From: Sporotomaculum syntrophicum
Lineage (GTDB): Bacteria > Bacillota > Desulfotomaculia > Desulfotomaculales > Desulfallaceae
Assembly (NCBI RefSeq): GCF_009932395.1
Contig: NZ_LSRS01000001.1
Coordinates: forward strand, 29,116 to 79,540
Length of the DNA: 50,425 nucleotides
Direction: 5' to 3'
In this document: one piece after another, positions 42,118 through 50,425 of the stretch
How the letters are laid out: each line of letters begins with the position of its first letter
Numbering within the stretch: the stretch's first letter is position 1
Notes under the pieces: model-generated
The model's database searches: none
Told to the model about the DNA's origin: nothing
What the model saw: only the letters and a program-made list of their open reading frames with translations
Position numbers and translations under genes: made by a program

Positions 42118-43446
42118 CTACTGTGTGTCCGACAAATCGGGTATAGGCCAATCGGCTTTCGTATTCCTTTTAGCCGAAAACAATGCACACATAAAAAGTG
42201 TAAACAAACTTAAAAAGATAAATGAATCAGAGTGTATGCCTGATAGGAAAGAATATCCTAAAAGCAAGGAGATAAATGGGCAAAATCCTATTTTATTAAA
42301 TTTATTAATTCCTGTTAAATCCTTCAAGACAAACACAAACGAAATATAAAGCAAAATTGTAGAAATAATCCCCAAAATACCAAATGCAACAAATATATCG
42401 ATTATTGTATTATGAGGTACAAACATTATTATCCCCTGCTCCCATATCCTTGTAGAGCTACCCAAGCCAAATAAAAAGGTTTTATAATTAGAAGATATAA
42501 TTAATAGATATTGAGCCCATATTTCAATTCTACCGCCTCCCGATTCATCTTCTATAAAACGATTAAATATTGTCATGAAATAATCATTCAACAATCCACT
42601 TGTAAAAATAATTAACAAAATAACAATAAAAACAATCCATCCTTTTTGTTTCATATTGAAAGTCTTACGCGAAAATAATAAATATAAAATTAATAAGATA
42701 TTAATGCTCAATGCAATGACAAATCCTCTAGATAACGAAAGCAATCCACCTATTAGTATTAACATTGCTAAAAATATGCTAGGAGTTATTTTCTTAGTAA
42801 ATCTTCCAACAATGCTCAATATTACTACCGAAAATGCTGTAGCCATAATAACCCCATAGTAATTAGGGTCATTATTAACGCCAGCAAAGCGAATATCTTG
42901 AATATTAGTTTGATTTATCAACTGGAAAATAATACCGCAGGTTAAAGCGCTTAAAGTTCCTGCCAAAAAATAATTTTTAAGTTTGATAAAAAAACTAAAT
43001 AATTGACTCTTATATAAAATACAAAGAGAAAAAAACAGCATGATATCAATAGAATAACGAATCAATGGTAAAAGTTGAGATAAATTCTGATTTATAATCA
43101 TTGATATAAATACTGTAGCCCAATATAATAATAAGTATTGAATAACTTTGCTATTAATCTTAAGCTTAGATGCTAAAACAATTCTAAGTAAAAACGCTAC
43201 CGTAAAAAACCCGATAACTGTCATACTTGAGCCACCTGATAATTTAAACATTCGTATATTAGGAATATAGAAAAATATTAATGAAAATAAACTGACATCA
43301 TCCGCAAACAACAAAGGGATAAACACAAAAATACACCCTATTAGCATAAATAATGTGGTATCGTTTAGCCATCCAATTAAAAACAAGACGGTACTTGCAC
43401 CGGCACAAAAAATGCAACTATTCTGAACTATCCTAGATTTTTTCAT
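42118..43446 (-). CDS. Wzy-type O-antigen/capsule polymerase
   Basis: A 442-residue membrane protein with about eleven hydrophobic segments and a large outside loop carrying NDPNYYGVIMATAF and LFGLGSSTRIWEQGIIMFVPHNTIIDI. The VPHN-type loop is typical of O-antigen ligase/polymerase proteins, which join repeat units at the outer face of the membrane. The last four codons and the stop lie inside the IS3 terminal repeat, so the natural C-terminus was lost or altered by a few residues. It overlaps the upstream glycosyltransferase by 14 bases. Confidence 0.8.
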   Translation of the reverse strand: MKKSRIVQNSCIFCAGASTVLFLIGWLNDTTLFMLIGCIFVFIPLLFADDVSLFSLIFFYIPNIRMFKLSGGSSMTVIGFFTVAFLLRIVLASKLKINSKVIQYLLLYWATVFISMIINQNLSQLLPLIRYSIDIMLFFSLCILYKSQLFSFFIKLKNYFLAGTLSALTCGIIFQLINQTNIQDIRFAGVNNDPNYYGVIMATAFSVVILSIVGRFTKKITPSIFLAMLILIGGLLSLSRGFVIALSINILLILYLLFSRKTFNMKQKGWIVFIVILLIIFTSGLLNDYFMTIFNRFIEDESGGGRIEIWAQYLLIISSNYKTFLFGLGSSTRIWEQGIIMFVPHNTIIDIFVAFGILGIISTILLYISFVFVLKDLTGINKFNKIGFCPFISLLLGYSFLSGIHSDSFIFLSLFTLFMCALFSAKRNTKADWPIPDLSDTQ

Positions 43447-44644
43447 CTTTCAACCTGCCATATATCTCTAAATAATCCTGAAACCTTTTATCTCTATCAT
43501 AGAGATCCTGGGCTCTGGCAACACAATTTATCGTGTAATCTACCTTTCCTATCCTTGAAAATAACATTATTGCTGAAAAGAGAGATTCTATACTTCTTTG
43601 ATCCACGACTAGACCCGTCCTCTTATCAATGGTTTCCACACTGCCCCCAGTATTAAAGGTAATCACAGGAGTCCCGCATGCAAGTGCTTCTAAATTGGTG
43701 GTTGGGAAATTATCTTCTAAGGTTGGATTTATAAAAACATCTGCTGCTGAATAAATTTCAGCAAGTTCCTGTACATTATTCGTTCGTGTTATACCTATAA
43801 TATTTCGAGGCATTTCCTGCTTCTGCTTCCCGGTAACTCCCACCACTATAATTTGATAATTCTCACTCAAATGCTCACTCAATTGATGAAAAAATGTTAG
43901 CCCTTTTCTCTTACTCCAACCACTGGCAACTCCTAAAACAATGAATTTATTTTCTAAATTGTGTTTATTCCTAAAATTACTATCACATGGCTTAAATACA
44001 TTTAAGTCAATTCCATTGTTAATAACCCGAACGGGATATTCTTTTAAAAATGATTGTTTAACCAAATTACTTAGCCATTCAGACGGAGTAATCAGTGTCA
44101 TATTATCGATCGAAGTAAAAAGTTTTTTCTTCTCTCTGAAAGATTCTTGTGAGCGGTCAAAAAACCAGCTGACTGGGTATTGTCTTTTTTGTGGACAAGA
44201 GTAGCACTCATTTTTCCACCGTTCGCAGCCTACATAATCAAAATGCGTACAGTGTCCAGTAAAACTCCAGCAGTCATGCAATGTCCAAACAATAGGTTTT
44301 TTAATTTCCTTTAAATAGTTAAACAATAATTTAACATTCAGATAATGTCCATGAATATTATGTAAGTGGATAATATCAGGGCTTATCGTTTCAATCCAAT
44401 TAACTAATTGTTTAGTGGCATACCTGTTATAAAACCCATGCTTACCAAAGAACCGTGTCTTCAAAATATTATATTTAAGATATAATTCACTTTCCATCTT
44501 GTAAGAATTGGGCTCGTTAGATTTACCATACCCATATGCTACGTAGCTATCATGCCCATTTTTTCTTAAAGTGTCTGCAATGTCTGTAACAATTCTTCCG
44601 GTGCTACCAACGCCACAGACAGAGTTAATCTGTAAAACATTCAT
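43433..44644 (-). CDS. Glycosyltransferase family 4
   Basis: A 403-residue GT-B enzyme. The N-terminus NVLQINSVCGVGSTGRIVTDIA is glycine-rich as in the family. LHNIHGHYLN and WTLHDCWSFTGHC near 105-125 are typical of WcaC/WcaL-like transferases, with a CERWKNECYSCP cysteine region. The donor part has KFIVLGVASGWSKRKG and the Glu motif SAADVFINPTLEDNFPTTNLEALACGTPVI near 305. Operon neighbour of the polymerase; it adds one sugar of the repeat unit, identity unknown. Confidence 0.88.
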   Translation of the reverse strand: MNVLQINSVCGVGSTGRIVTDIADTLRKNGHDSYVAYGYGKSNEPNSYKMESELYLKYNILKTRFFGKHGFYNRYATKQLVNWIETISPDIIHLHNIHGHYLNVKLLFNYLKEIKKPIVWTLHDCWSFTGHCTHFDYVGCERWKNECYSCPQKRQYPVSWFFDRSQESFREKKKLFTSIDNMTLITPSEWLSNLVKQSFLKEYPVRVINNGIDLNVFKPCDSNFRNKHNLENKFIVLGVASGWSKRKGLTFFHQLSEHLSENYQIIVVGVTGKQKQEMPRNIIGITRTNNVQELAEIYSAADVFINPTLEDNFPTTNLEALACGTPVITFNTGGSVETIDKRTGLVVDQRSIESLFSAIMLFSRIGKVDYTINCVARAQDLYDRDKRFQDYLEIYGRLKDEKI

Positions 44645-44646
44645 AA

Positions 44647-45954
44647 TTAATGAACCCTTCCCAATTCAGCTAAGTCTTCATATAAACCTTTTTGAATTTT
44701 ATTTATCTGGTGATTACGTTTCCCACATTTCCATGCTTTTTGTGCGTATTCCTCAAGAATATAGGGACTATTAATTATCCTCTGTAATTGAATCATAATC
44801 TCATTTTCATCAGTAGCTACCAAAGCCGCATCATTTTTAATCAAATAATCAATACTGGCAGCTTCTTTCCAACCAATTGCAAGCACGCACCTTCCACTGT
44901 GTAAACAATCAACTATTTTTGTAGAAAATGATAATCTTGTTAAGGCTCGTTCTCTTTCATCAAAAGACTCTACATGTAGTACAATATCAGCATCATTCAA
45001 AACTTTCGACACTTGTGTCGCGGGAACCTTACCCATAAAACATGATGCGCCTTTTAAAACCATGGTGCGCTCTGCTTCGGTTGACGGTTGATATTGTGAA
45101 TAAATAAGCAGTTCAAATCTTGGTTTGTCTGTGTTTATCTTTTTTATGGCACGCGCCAGCATTCCTAATGTCTTCCATCTTCCGTATAGAGTGGATCCCA
45201 CATAAACTATACGTATTAATTCCCTTGTATTATCTCTTTTATATACAGGTTGTACGCTAAAATCAGCACCCTTAAATAATATCTTCATTTCCTTTTGTAG
45301 CTCTAAGGAATACTCTTCCTGCTGTTTAGGAGATATACAGTAATTCAAATCAGCTCTCTTAGCACTTTGGGCAACAGTACGGGCGCGCAACCTTCTATTC
45401 ATTCTTGATAAGAGGGAACCTCCTAATCCCTTAACCGTTAAATAATCGTCAGCATGAAATAAAACAACCTTTGCATTAGTTTTCTCCTGTACATACCAAA
45501 GAATTTTGTGCATATATAATGATGAGAAACATGGTGCAAAAATAATATCTGGAGAAAATTCTGCAATAAACTGATCTAATTGATAATTTTGCCATCTACC
45601 AAATTTCCACAATAATTCCTGCCCCCATTGGGCTAACACGAATGAGTTTTTCCGAAAAAAGCTGTATAGTCGCTCTTCATTTTCTTGATCTTTGTTCTCA
45701 ACCTCGATACTATTATTGTTGGCATCTAACTTAAATACTTTTCCAGGTGTATAGTGGCGATTGATAATACTCCTAATCAATTCTTTCTCAAAAACGGAAT
45801 AATACTGATGGCATACATTATTATAAGGCGGAGCAGCTCTACAATATAAATGCGCAATATTTTGGCTATCCACCCCAGACCAGAAATTCGTCATAGTGTT
45901 TCCTAAGCTGTTTGTATTATCCCAAGCACTGCGGGTTAAAATAAGTATTTTCAT
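44647..45954 (-). CDS. Glycosyltransferase-like protein
   Basis: A 435-residue GT-B-like protein. LILTRSAWDNTNSLGNTMTNF starts it, DIIFAPCFSSLYMHKILWYV near 130 and VVLFHADDYLTVKGLGGS near 165 belong to the acceptor domain. The donor domain has IVYVGSTLYGRWKTLGMLA near 250 and FSTKIVDCLHSGRCVLAIG near 355. The sequence is more divergent than the two family-4 enzymes here; the exact family is uncertain. It starts the visible transferase operon, ending two bases before the next gene. Confidence 0.75.
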   Translation of the reverse strand: MKILILTRSAWDNTNSLGNTMTNFWSGVDSQNIAHLYCRAAPPYNNVCHQYYSVFEKELIRSIINRHYTPGKVFKLDANNNSIEVENKDQENEERLYSFFRKNSFVLAQWGQELLWKFGRWQNYQLDQFIAEFSPDIIFAPCFSSLYMHKILWYVQEKTNAKVVLFHADDYLTVKGLGGSLLSRMNRRLRARTVAQSAKRADLNYCISPKQQEEYSLELQKEMKILFKGADFSVQPVYKRDNTRELIRIVYVGSTLYGRWKTLGMLARAIKKINTDKPRFELLIYSQYQPSTEAERTMVLKGASCFMGKVPATQVSKVLNDADIVLHVESFDERERALTRLSFSTKIVDCLHSGRCVLAIGWKEAASIDYLIKNDAALVATDENEIMIQLQRIINSPYILEEYAQKAWKCGKRNHQINKIQKGLYEDLAELGRVH

Positions 45955-46099
45955 TTAGTTACCCCTATTTAAAATAAAGAAGTTCCCTTAGTTCCCTAGT
46001 AACAAGGGGGGTATCCCCCAATTCTTTTCAAAATAAAAATATTCTATTTCTATTATAGTAATGCTTATTACCGGTGTACGGTCTACAATTGATAAACAT

Positions 46100-46480
46100 C
46101 TATTGTCTGTCAACATTATTCTTTATCATCCTAAACTTCCCACTTATCTCCCTAGGGATCTCATCAACATGCTCAATAATAATTTTCGTACTGGTACCAA
46201 ACTTATGAATAAATTCATCCCTTAACAATTCGTCATATTCGGGGTTATACAGTTTCTTGTCCACTTCTAGCTTAATAATAATCTCGTCCATTTTCTCTTG
46301 GATTGCCTGAGCTCTAATTAATGCATTCGGCATGTTTTTAAAAAGGTTGGATACATTGCCTGCATTAATTTTTGCACCGTCAGCTGTATATAAAAAGTCC
46401 AACCTTCTACCCTGAATCTCAAGTACAATTGGTATCTGTAGTTTACTAGTACAATTAGCCTTTACACTGCAAATTTCATA
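46100..46480 (-). pseudogene. CapK/phenylacetate-CoA-ligase-like gene, C-terminal remnant
   Basis: Only the C-terminal domain remains. LEIQGRRLDFLYTADGAKIN matches the GR-x2-D hinge of adenylate-forming enzymes, and VDEIPREISGKFRMIKNNV is the typical CapK-like ending. Reading upstream gives a degenerate LYEICSVKANCTSK before the similarity ends near 46480. The full family has about 430-460 residues, so at least 300 are gone. CapK-like genes are common in capsule loci; this one is dead. Confidence 0.7.
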
Positions 46481-46577
46481 CAGTTACATATTCTGTATCT
46501 AATATGTATCGTTCAGTATGTGGTCAAGTCTATAACTAAAGCCACATCAATATCTTCTTCGAAACAGTTAAATGTTC

Positions 46578-47624
46578 TCACATTTTAATTAAATTTTCTA
46601 TTACTTCATATGGAGCATTTAGTGGTTCATCATGCCAGACATAAGATCTGTCCCAATATCCCCCAGCTTGTAAAAGCGCAGTATGCGAAAATCCATAACT
46701 AATCTCAACAATTTTACCCATTCCTGTATGCTTATCTACCACATAGTCGTAGCCCATACATTGAAAACCTAATTTATCACTTGTTTCAAACGCTGATTCG
46801 AGTATGTCTCTAGATACTAATGATTTGTCAAAAAATAAATCTCCACCTCCTGAGGCCCTGAAATCACCTTTTCTTACATTTCTTGCGATGAAACTTAATT
46901 TATCTCCAATTACCACAATCTTTAAATCAAAACCATCATTTGGTATGTATTCTTGAAAATACACATAACCATGTTCACGAGGAAACATTTTTGCTCTTGA
47001 TAAAGTTTGTAGGAAATCAGGTATACGTTTCATACGATTTTTCATCGTATTCCAATTGCCGGAAGATTTAATATTGGATTTTGTTTTAAACAATACACTG
47101 GGACTTGGCTTATAGCCTCGTCTAAACATTTGTTTTACATACCTTTTAGCTTGACTATAATTGCTTATAAGGTGTACATTGTTTGCTCCAGAACCACACC
47201 TTAGCTTTGCTATAAGCGGAAAATCAGCTTCTGTTTGCAACCAATTATTACATTCATTTTCTAAATAAAACATCCATGCATTTGGAACTGGAGCATTTAT
47301 TGATTTTAATAAATATGTTTCCGCGATTTTATCATCAAAATGCCACGAAGTATTTAAATCAGGGAATACTAATAAACCTAAATTTTTTGCGATATTTAAT
47401 ATACTTCTTGCAAATAACATATCCTGCAACACATAATTAGAAAAATGCCAAACTAAGCAATCATACTTTTTTAACTCTGCAATTATATTTGGTTGATAAC
47501 AATCAACAATACCATAATTCAAATGATTGTTTTTACAATATTCAATCCATGAGCTTGTCCATAGTGTAGAATGTGAAAAAATATTATCGTTTTCATGAAT
47601 TGCAATTCGTAAACTACTTTTCAT
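46578..47624 (-). CDS. ATP-grasp family protein in polysaccharide locus
   Basis: A 348-residue ATP-grasp ligase of the RimK-like kind. TEADFPLIAKLRCGSGANNVHLI near 135 is the first ATP loop. YVYFQEYIPNDGFDLKIVVIGDKLSFIARN near 220 and the metal-binding end CMGYDYVVDKHTGMGKIVEISYGF near 295 follow the family order. It probably joins an amino acid or other carboxylate to an amino sugar, but the substrate is unknown. It is divergent from the CRISPR array, with only 103 bp between. Confidence 0.75.
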   Translation of the reverse strand: MKSSLRIAIHENDNIFSHSTLWTSSWIEYCKNNHLNYGIVDCYQPNIIAELKKYDCLVWHFSNYVLQDMLFARSILNIAKNLGLLVFPDLNTSWHFDDKIAETYLLKSINAPVPNAWMFYLENECNNWLQTEADFPLIAKLRCGSGANNVHLISNYSQAKRYVKQMFRRGYKPSPSVLFKTKSNIKSSGNWNTMKNRMKRIPDFLQTLSRAKMFPREHGYVYFQEYIPNDGFDLKIVVIGDKLSFIARNVRKGDFRASGGGDLFFDKSLVSRDILESAFETSDKLGFQCMGYDYVVDKHTGMGKIVEISYGFSHTALLQAGGYWDRSYVWHDEPLNAPYEVIENLIKM

Positions 47625-47727
47625 TTCTAATTCCCCTTATCCATACAAAGTAAATAATTATATCCCAACTTTTCTTTGTCTCATTTCTAATATTTTATTA
47701 ATCTCCTCCATATAGCTATCAATTACT
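47625..47727 (+). promoter_or_regulatory. Candidate CRISPR leader
   Basis: A 103-bp AT-rich gap between the ATP-grasp start and the first repeat. If the crRNA reads on the plus strand (the 3' end ATTTAAAG resembles the 8-nt handles of type I-B repeats), the leader and array promoter should lie here. It is short, and no clear -35/-10 pair stands out. Confidence 0.4.
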
Positions 47728-50425
47728 GTTTTATCTGAACGTAGTGGGATTTAAAGTGTATTCATCCAAACGCGCTAATGCGTCCATGATAAGTTTTATC
47801 TGAACGTAGTGGGATTTAAAGTGAAAAGCTTTGTAATCCTCCCGGCTAAATAAGTCCAGTTTTATCTGAACGTAGTGGGATTTAAAGATAGTTATTGCCG
47901 GCGCTTAAACCGGATAAATTAACGTTTTATCTGAACGTAGTGGGATTTAAAGACCCTTATCATTTGATTTTTGTTGTCGATTACGCTAGTTTTATCTGAA
48001 CGTAGTGGGATTTAAAGGCAGCATGTGCTCGTGCCTTGCTAGGGTTTCACCTTGTTTTATCTGAACGTAGTGGGATTTAAAGACAGTCGGCCGCCGTAGT
48101 CTATCTTATATAGCCAGTGTTTTATCTGAACGTAGTGGGATTTAAAGATGTTATATTGGTGGCTGATGGGGACAAATTGCCCGGTTTTATCTGAACGTAG
48201 TGGGATTTAAAGAATAATACCTTTGTCAACATGTCAACAACGGTGTCAAGTTTTATCTGAACGTAGTGGGATTTAAAGCAATCATCTAAAGCTAGTCTTA
48301 GGGAATGAAGTTCTTGTTTTATCTGAACGTAGTGGGATTTAAAGTAGTGGAGGACAGGCTATTACAAGCACTGGCCATCGTTTTATCTGAACGTAGTGGG
48401 ATTTAAAGATCCCTGGGGCGCTCCAAGCCCTTGAACAAGTCATCGTTTTATCTGAACGTAGTGGGATTTAAAGGCGTTTAATCAGGAATTATGAAAATGA
48501 CTTTAAGGAGTTTTATCTGAACGTAGTGGGATTTAAAGCTACTACTAAGATCATCCCGTAGACAAAGACCGCCACGTTTTATCTGAACGTAGTGGGATTT
48601 AAAGCAATACAGAGCACCGTTGAACAGCAGATTGAGCAGGGTTTTATCTGAACGTAGTGGGATTTAAAGTTTGACAACCGTTTGATGATCAGTGACCGGA
48701 GAATTGTTTTATCTGAACGTAGTGGGATTTAAAGAAATTTAAAACTAGAAAGTCTTTCTTCTTTGTAAAGGTTTTATCTGAACGTAGTGGGATTTAAAGG
48801 AAGTTCAGATAAAATTAACAGTCAGGATAATGTAAGTTTTATCTGAACGTAGTGGGATTTAAAGAGGGGAAAGCCATTGGCAAACTGGTTGCGAAACATG
48901 TTTTATCTGAACGTAGTGGGATTTAAAGCAATGATGGGATTCTTAAAGCCGAATTCCTGAATAGTTTTATCTGAACGTAGTGGGATTTAAAGATGTTACG
49001 GTAAAAACATCGTCGCCCACAATCTCAAGTTTTATCTGAACGTAGTGGGATTTAAAGATAGCTGCGGCCATAGCAGCAATAACGCTGATAGTCGTTTTAT
49101 CTGAACGTAGTGGGATTTAAAGAGGTCAAAGAAGTGGAAGCTCTGGATGCTCAGTTCGGTTTTATCTGAACGTAGTGGGATTTAAAGCAACCTCCCTCTT
49201 TGTTTTTTCTTAGCTATTTATAGTTTTATCTGAACGTAGTGGGATTTAAAGCTGGATCCTAAGTCCAGTGAATTGAAAGAACGCAACGTTTTATCTGAAC
49301 GTAGTGGGATTTAAAGTTACTTATTCCCGCCTTTCTCTTTTAATACCTCTACGTTTTATCTGAACGTAGTGGGATTTAAAGTCACAAGCAACAATATTAC
49401 CAGCCGCGTACTTTTCCGGTTTTATCTGAACGTAGTGGGATTTAAAGCGGTCTACCCTCCAAAATATATCAGTACATTCCACGTTTTATCTGAACGTAGT
49501 GGGATTTAAAGTAAACAACCTGGTCTTTATTGCCTCCCTCGATAATCCGGTTTTATCTGAACGTAGTGGGATTTAAAGAGAGTTTGATTTTGATGATATG
49601 CTAGAGTTTTTTATTGTTTTATCTGAACGTAGTGGGATTTAAAGACGAGTATATTGCGCTGGAATTTTGGTGGCCGGTCGTTTTATCTGAACGTAGTGGG
49701 ATTTAAAGAAAACAAAAACTCCTAGCCGAATCGGTCGAGAATATGGTTTTATCTGAACGTAGTGGGATTTAAAGACGCTTTGTCAAGCTCGATTTCAACC
49801 GTACGATAGGTTTTATCTGAACGTAGTGGGATTTAAAGATTTGCGCGTTGTCACTTTTAAGCACTCTTTAGATTGTTTTATCTGAACGTAGTGGGATTTA
49901 AAGCAATATCGTCACAAATGAATATAAAGCAGTTGGCAAGTTTTATCTGAACGTAGTGGGATTTAAAGAGTAATTGACTTTGTTGCAAGTTCAATATCTT
50001 GTTGGTTTTATCTGAACGTAGTGGGATTTAAAGTGTAATCAAGCCTCCTTTATTTCACCGCAAAACGTCGTTTTATCTGAACGTAGTGGGATTTAAAGGT
50101 AGTAATTACGCCGTTCCCAATTTGATAACAATTTGTTTTATCTGAACGTAGTGGGATTTAAAGATGGCAGTGCCCATAACACCAGCTACCGCCGCAATTG
50201 GTTTTATCTGAACGTAGTGGGATTTAAAGATACCACTTTTGGCTAAGTTAATTAATGATGGTTTGCGTTTTATCTGAACGTAGTGGGATTTAAAGATATC
50301 ATCTTCGGTGTATGTCTGGCTAACTAGGGTGTTTTATCTGAACGTAGTGGGATTTAAAGAGGAAAAGGCAATCAAAGAGTGTAAAGAGGCCGCAGCGTTT
50401 TATCTGAACGTAGTGGGATTTAAAG
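47728..50425 (+). CRISPR. CRISPR array, 42 repeats, type I-B-like repeat
   Basis: A 29-nt repeat beginning GTTTTATCTGAAC and ending GGGATTTAAAG occurs 42 times without a single change that I can see, from 47728-47756 to 50397-50425. The 41 spacers are 35-38 nt, mostly 36. The length and the GTTTTAT ... ATnTAAAn pattern resemble type I-B repeats of clostridia such as C. difficile. Identical repeats at the left end, with no decayed repeat there, suggest the young leader end is on the left. The array continues past the window. No cas gene is present here, so the type is inferred from the repeat alone. Confidence 0.97.

Larger units (their letters stand above)
40857..42131 (-). mobile_element. 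IS3-family insertion sequence
   Basis: The element has overlapping orfA/orfB with a slippery A7G site and imperfect 18-bp inverted repeats: GACAGTCCAGAGTTAGGT at 40857-40874 and its partner at 42112-42129 (13 of 18 match). The exact ends are uncertain by a few bases; ACA on both sides (40854-40856, 42132-42134) could be the target duplication. It inserted between the polymerase and glycosyltransferase genes and looks intact. Confidence 0.8.

Noticed and set aside
47757-50396. Possible self-targeting of the prophage by the CRISPR spacers
   Set aside because: Reading each spacer on both strands, and comparing short translations with the phage proteins here, showed no match. A computed alignment of all 41 spacers to the whole genome would settle it.
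1-50425. Integrase gene or attachment sites of the prophage
   Set aside because: No tyrosine or serine recombinase and no flanking direct repeat or tRNA could be found in the window.

Overview
The window looks like a low-to-mid GC Firmicute of the Clostridia. Strong AGGAGG ribosome-binding sites, frequent TTG and GTG starts, sigma-A type promoters, DUF1492/DUF2800/DUF2815 phage genes and a 29-nt type I-B-like CRISPR repeat all fit. The exact genus cannot be read from the sequence.

Layout. (1) 1-470: edge of an IS256-family element and the right end of an IS66-family element. (2) About 530-26400: a remnant prophage, nearly all on the minus strand, so it reads right to left. It starts with an XRE repressor and an ImmA-type peptidase behind a clear promoter. 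A sigma-like regulator and a replication module follow (DUF2800 nuclease, DUF2815 ssDNA-binding-like protein, family A DNA polymerase, VapE-type primase/helicase, a possible iteron origin, VRR-NUC nuclease, SNF2 helicase). Next come a late regulator, a leader studded with terminators, an HNH nuclease, a ParB-methyltransferase, an amidoligase island, a Fic protein, both terminase subunits and the portal. The head, tail, lysis and integrase genes are absent; the module stops at IS debris just after the portal. Accessory genes include a SpoVT/AbrB-RelE toxin-antitoxin pair, an orphan antitoxin paralog and a broken second methyltransferase.

(3) About 26400-47620: host accessory DNA dominated by a surface-polysaccharide locus, also read right to left. 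It has an ATP-grasp protein, a broken CapK-like gene, several glycosyltransferases, a Wzy-type polymerase, an IS3-family insertion, a pyruvyl transferase, a Wzx flippase and an F420-hydrogenase-beta-like protein. CapE/CapF/CapG homologues should make UDP-L-FucNAc. A WbpA-type dehydrogenase and a WbpP-type epimerase should make a second, uronic-acid-type UDP sugar. Inserted between capG and the dehydrogenase is a two-gene unit that reads as a type II Thoeris system: a two-TM plus macro-domain ThsA and a TIR-domain ThsB. A HEPN-domain protein ends the locus.

(4) 47728-50425: a CRISPR array with 42 identical repeats and 41 spacers, running off the window; no cas genes are visible. One spacer carries a 12-nt reverse complement of the repeat itself.

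The strongest leads are the Thoeris unit inside the sugar operon, the amidoligase / gamma-glutamylcyclotransferase island with a catalytically degenerate paralog and matching stem-loop leaders, the candidate phage origin, the terminator-rich late leader, and the anti-repeat spacer.
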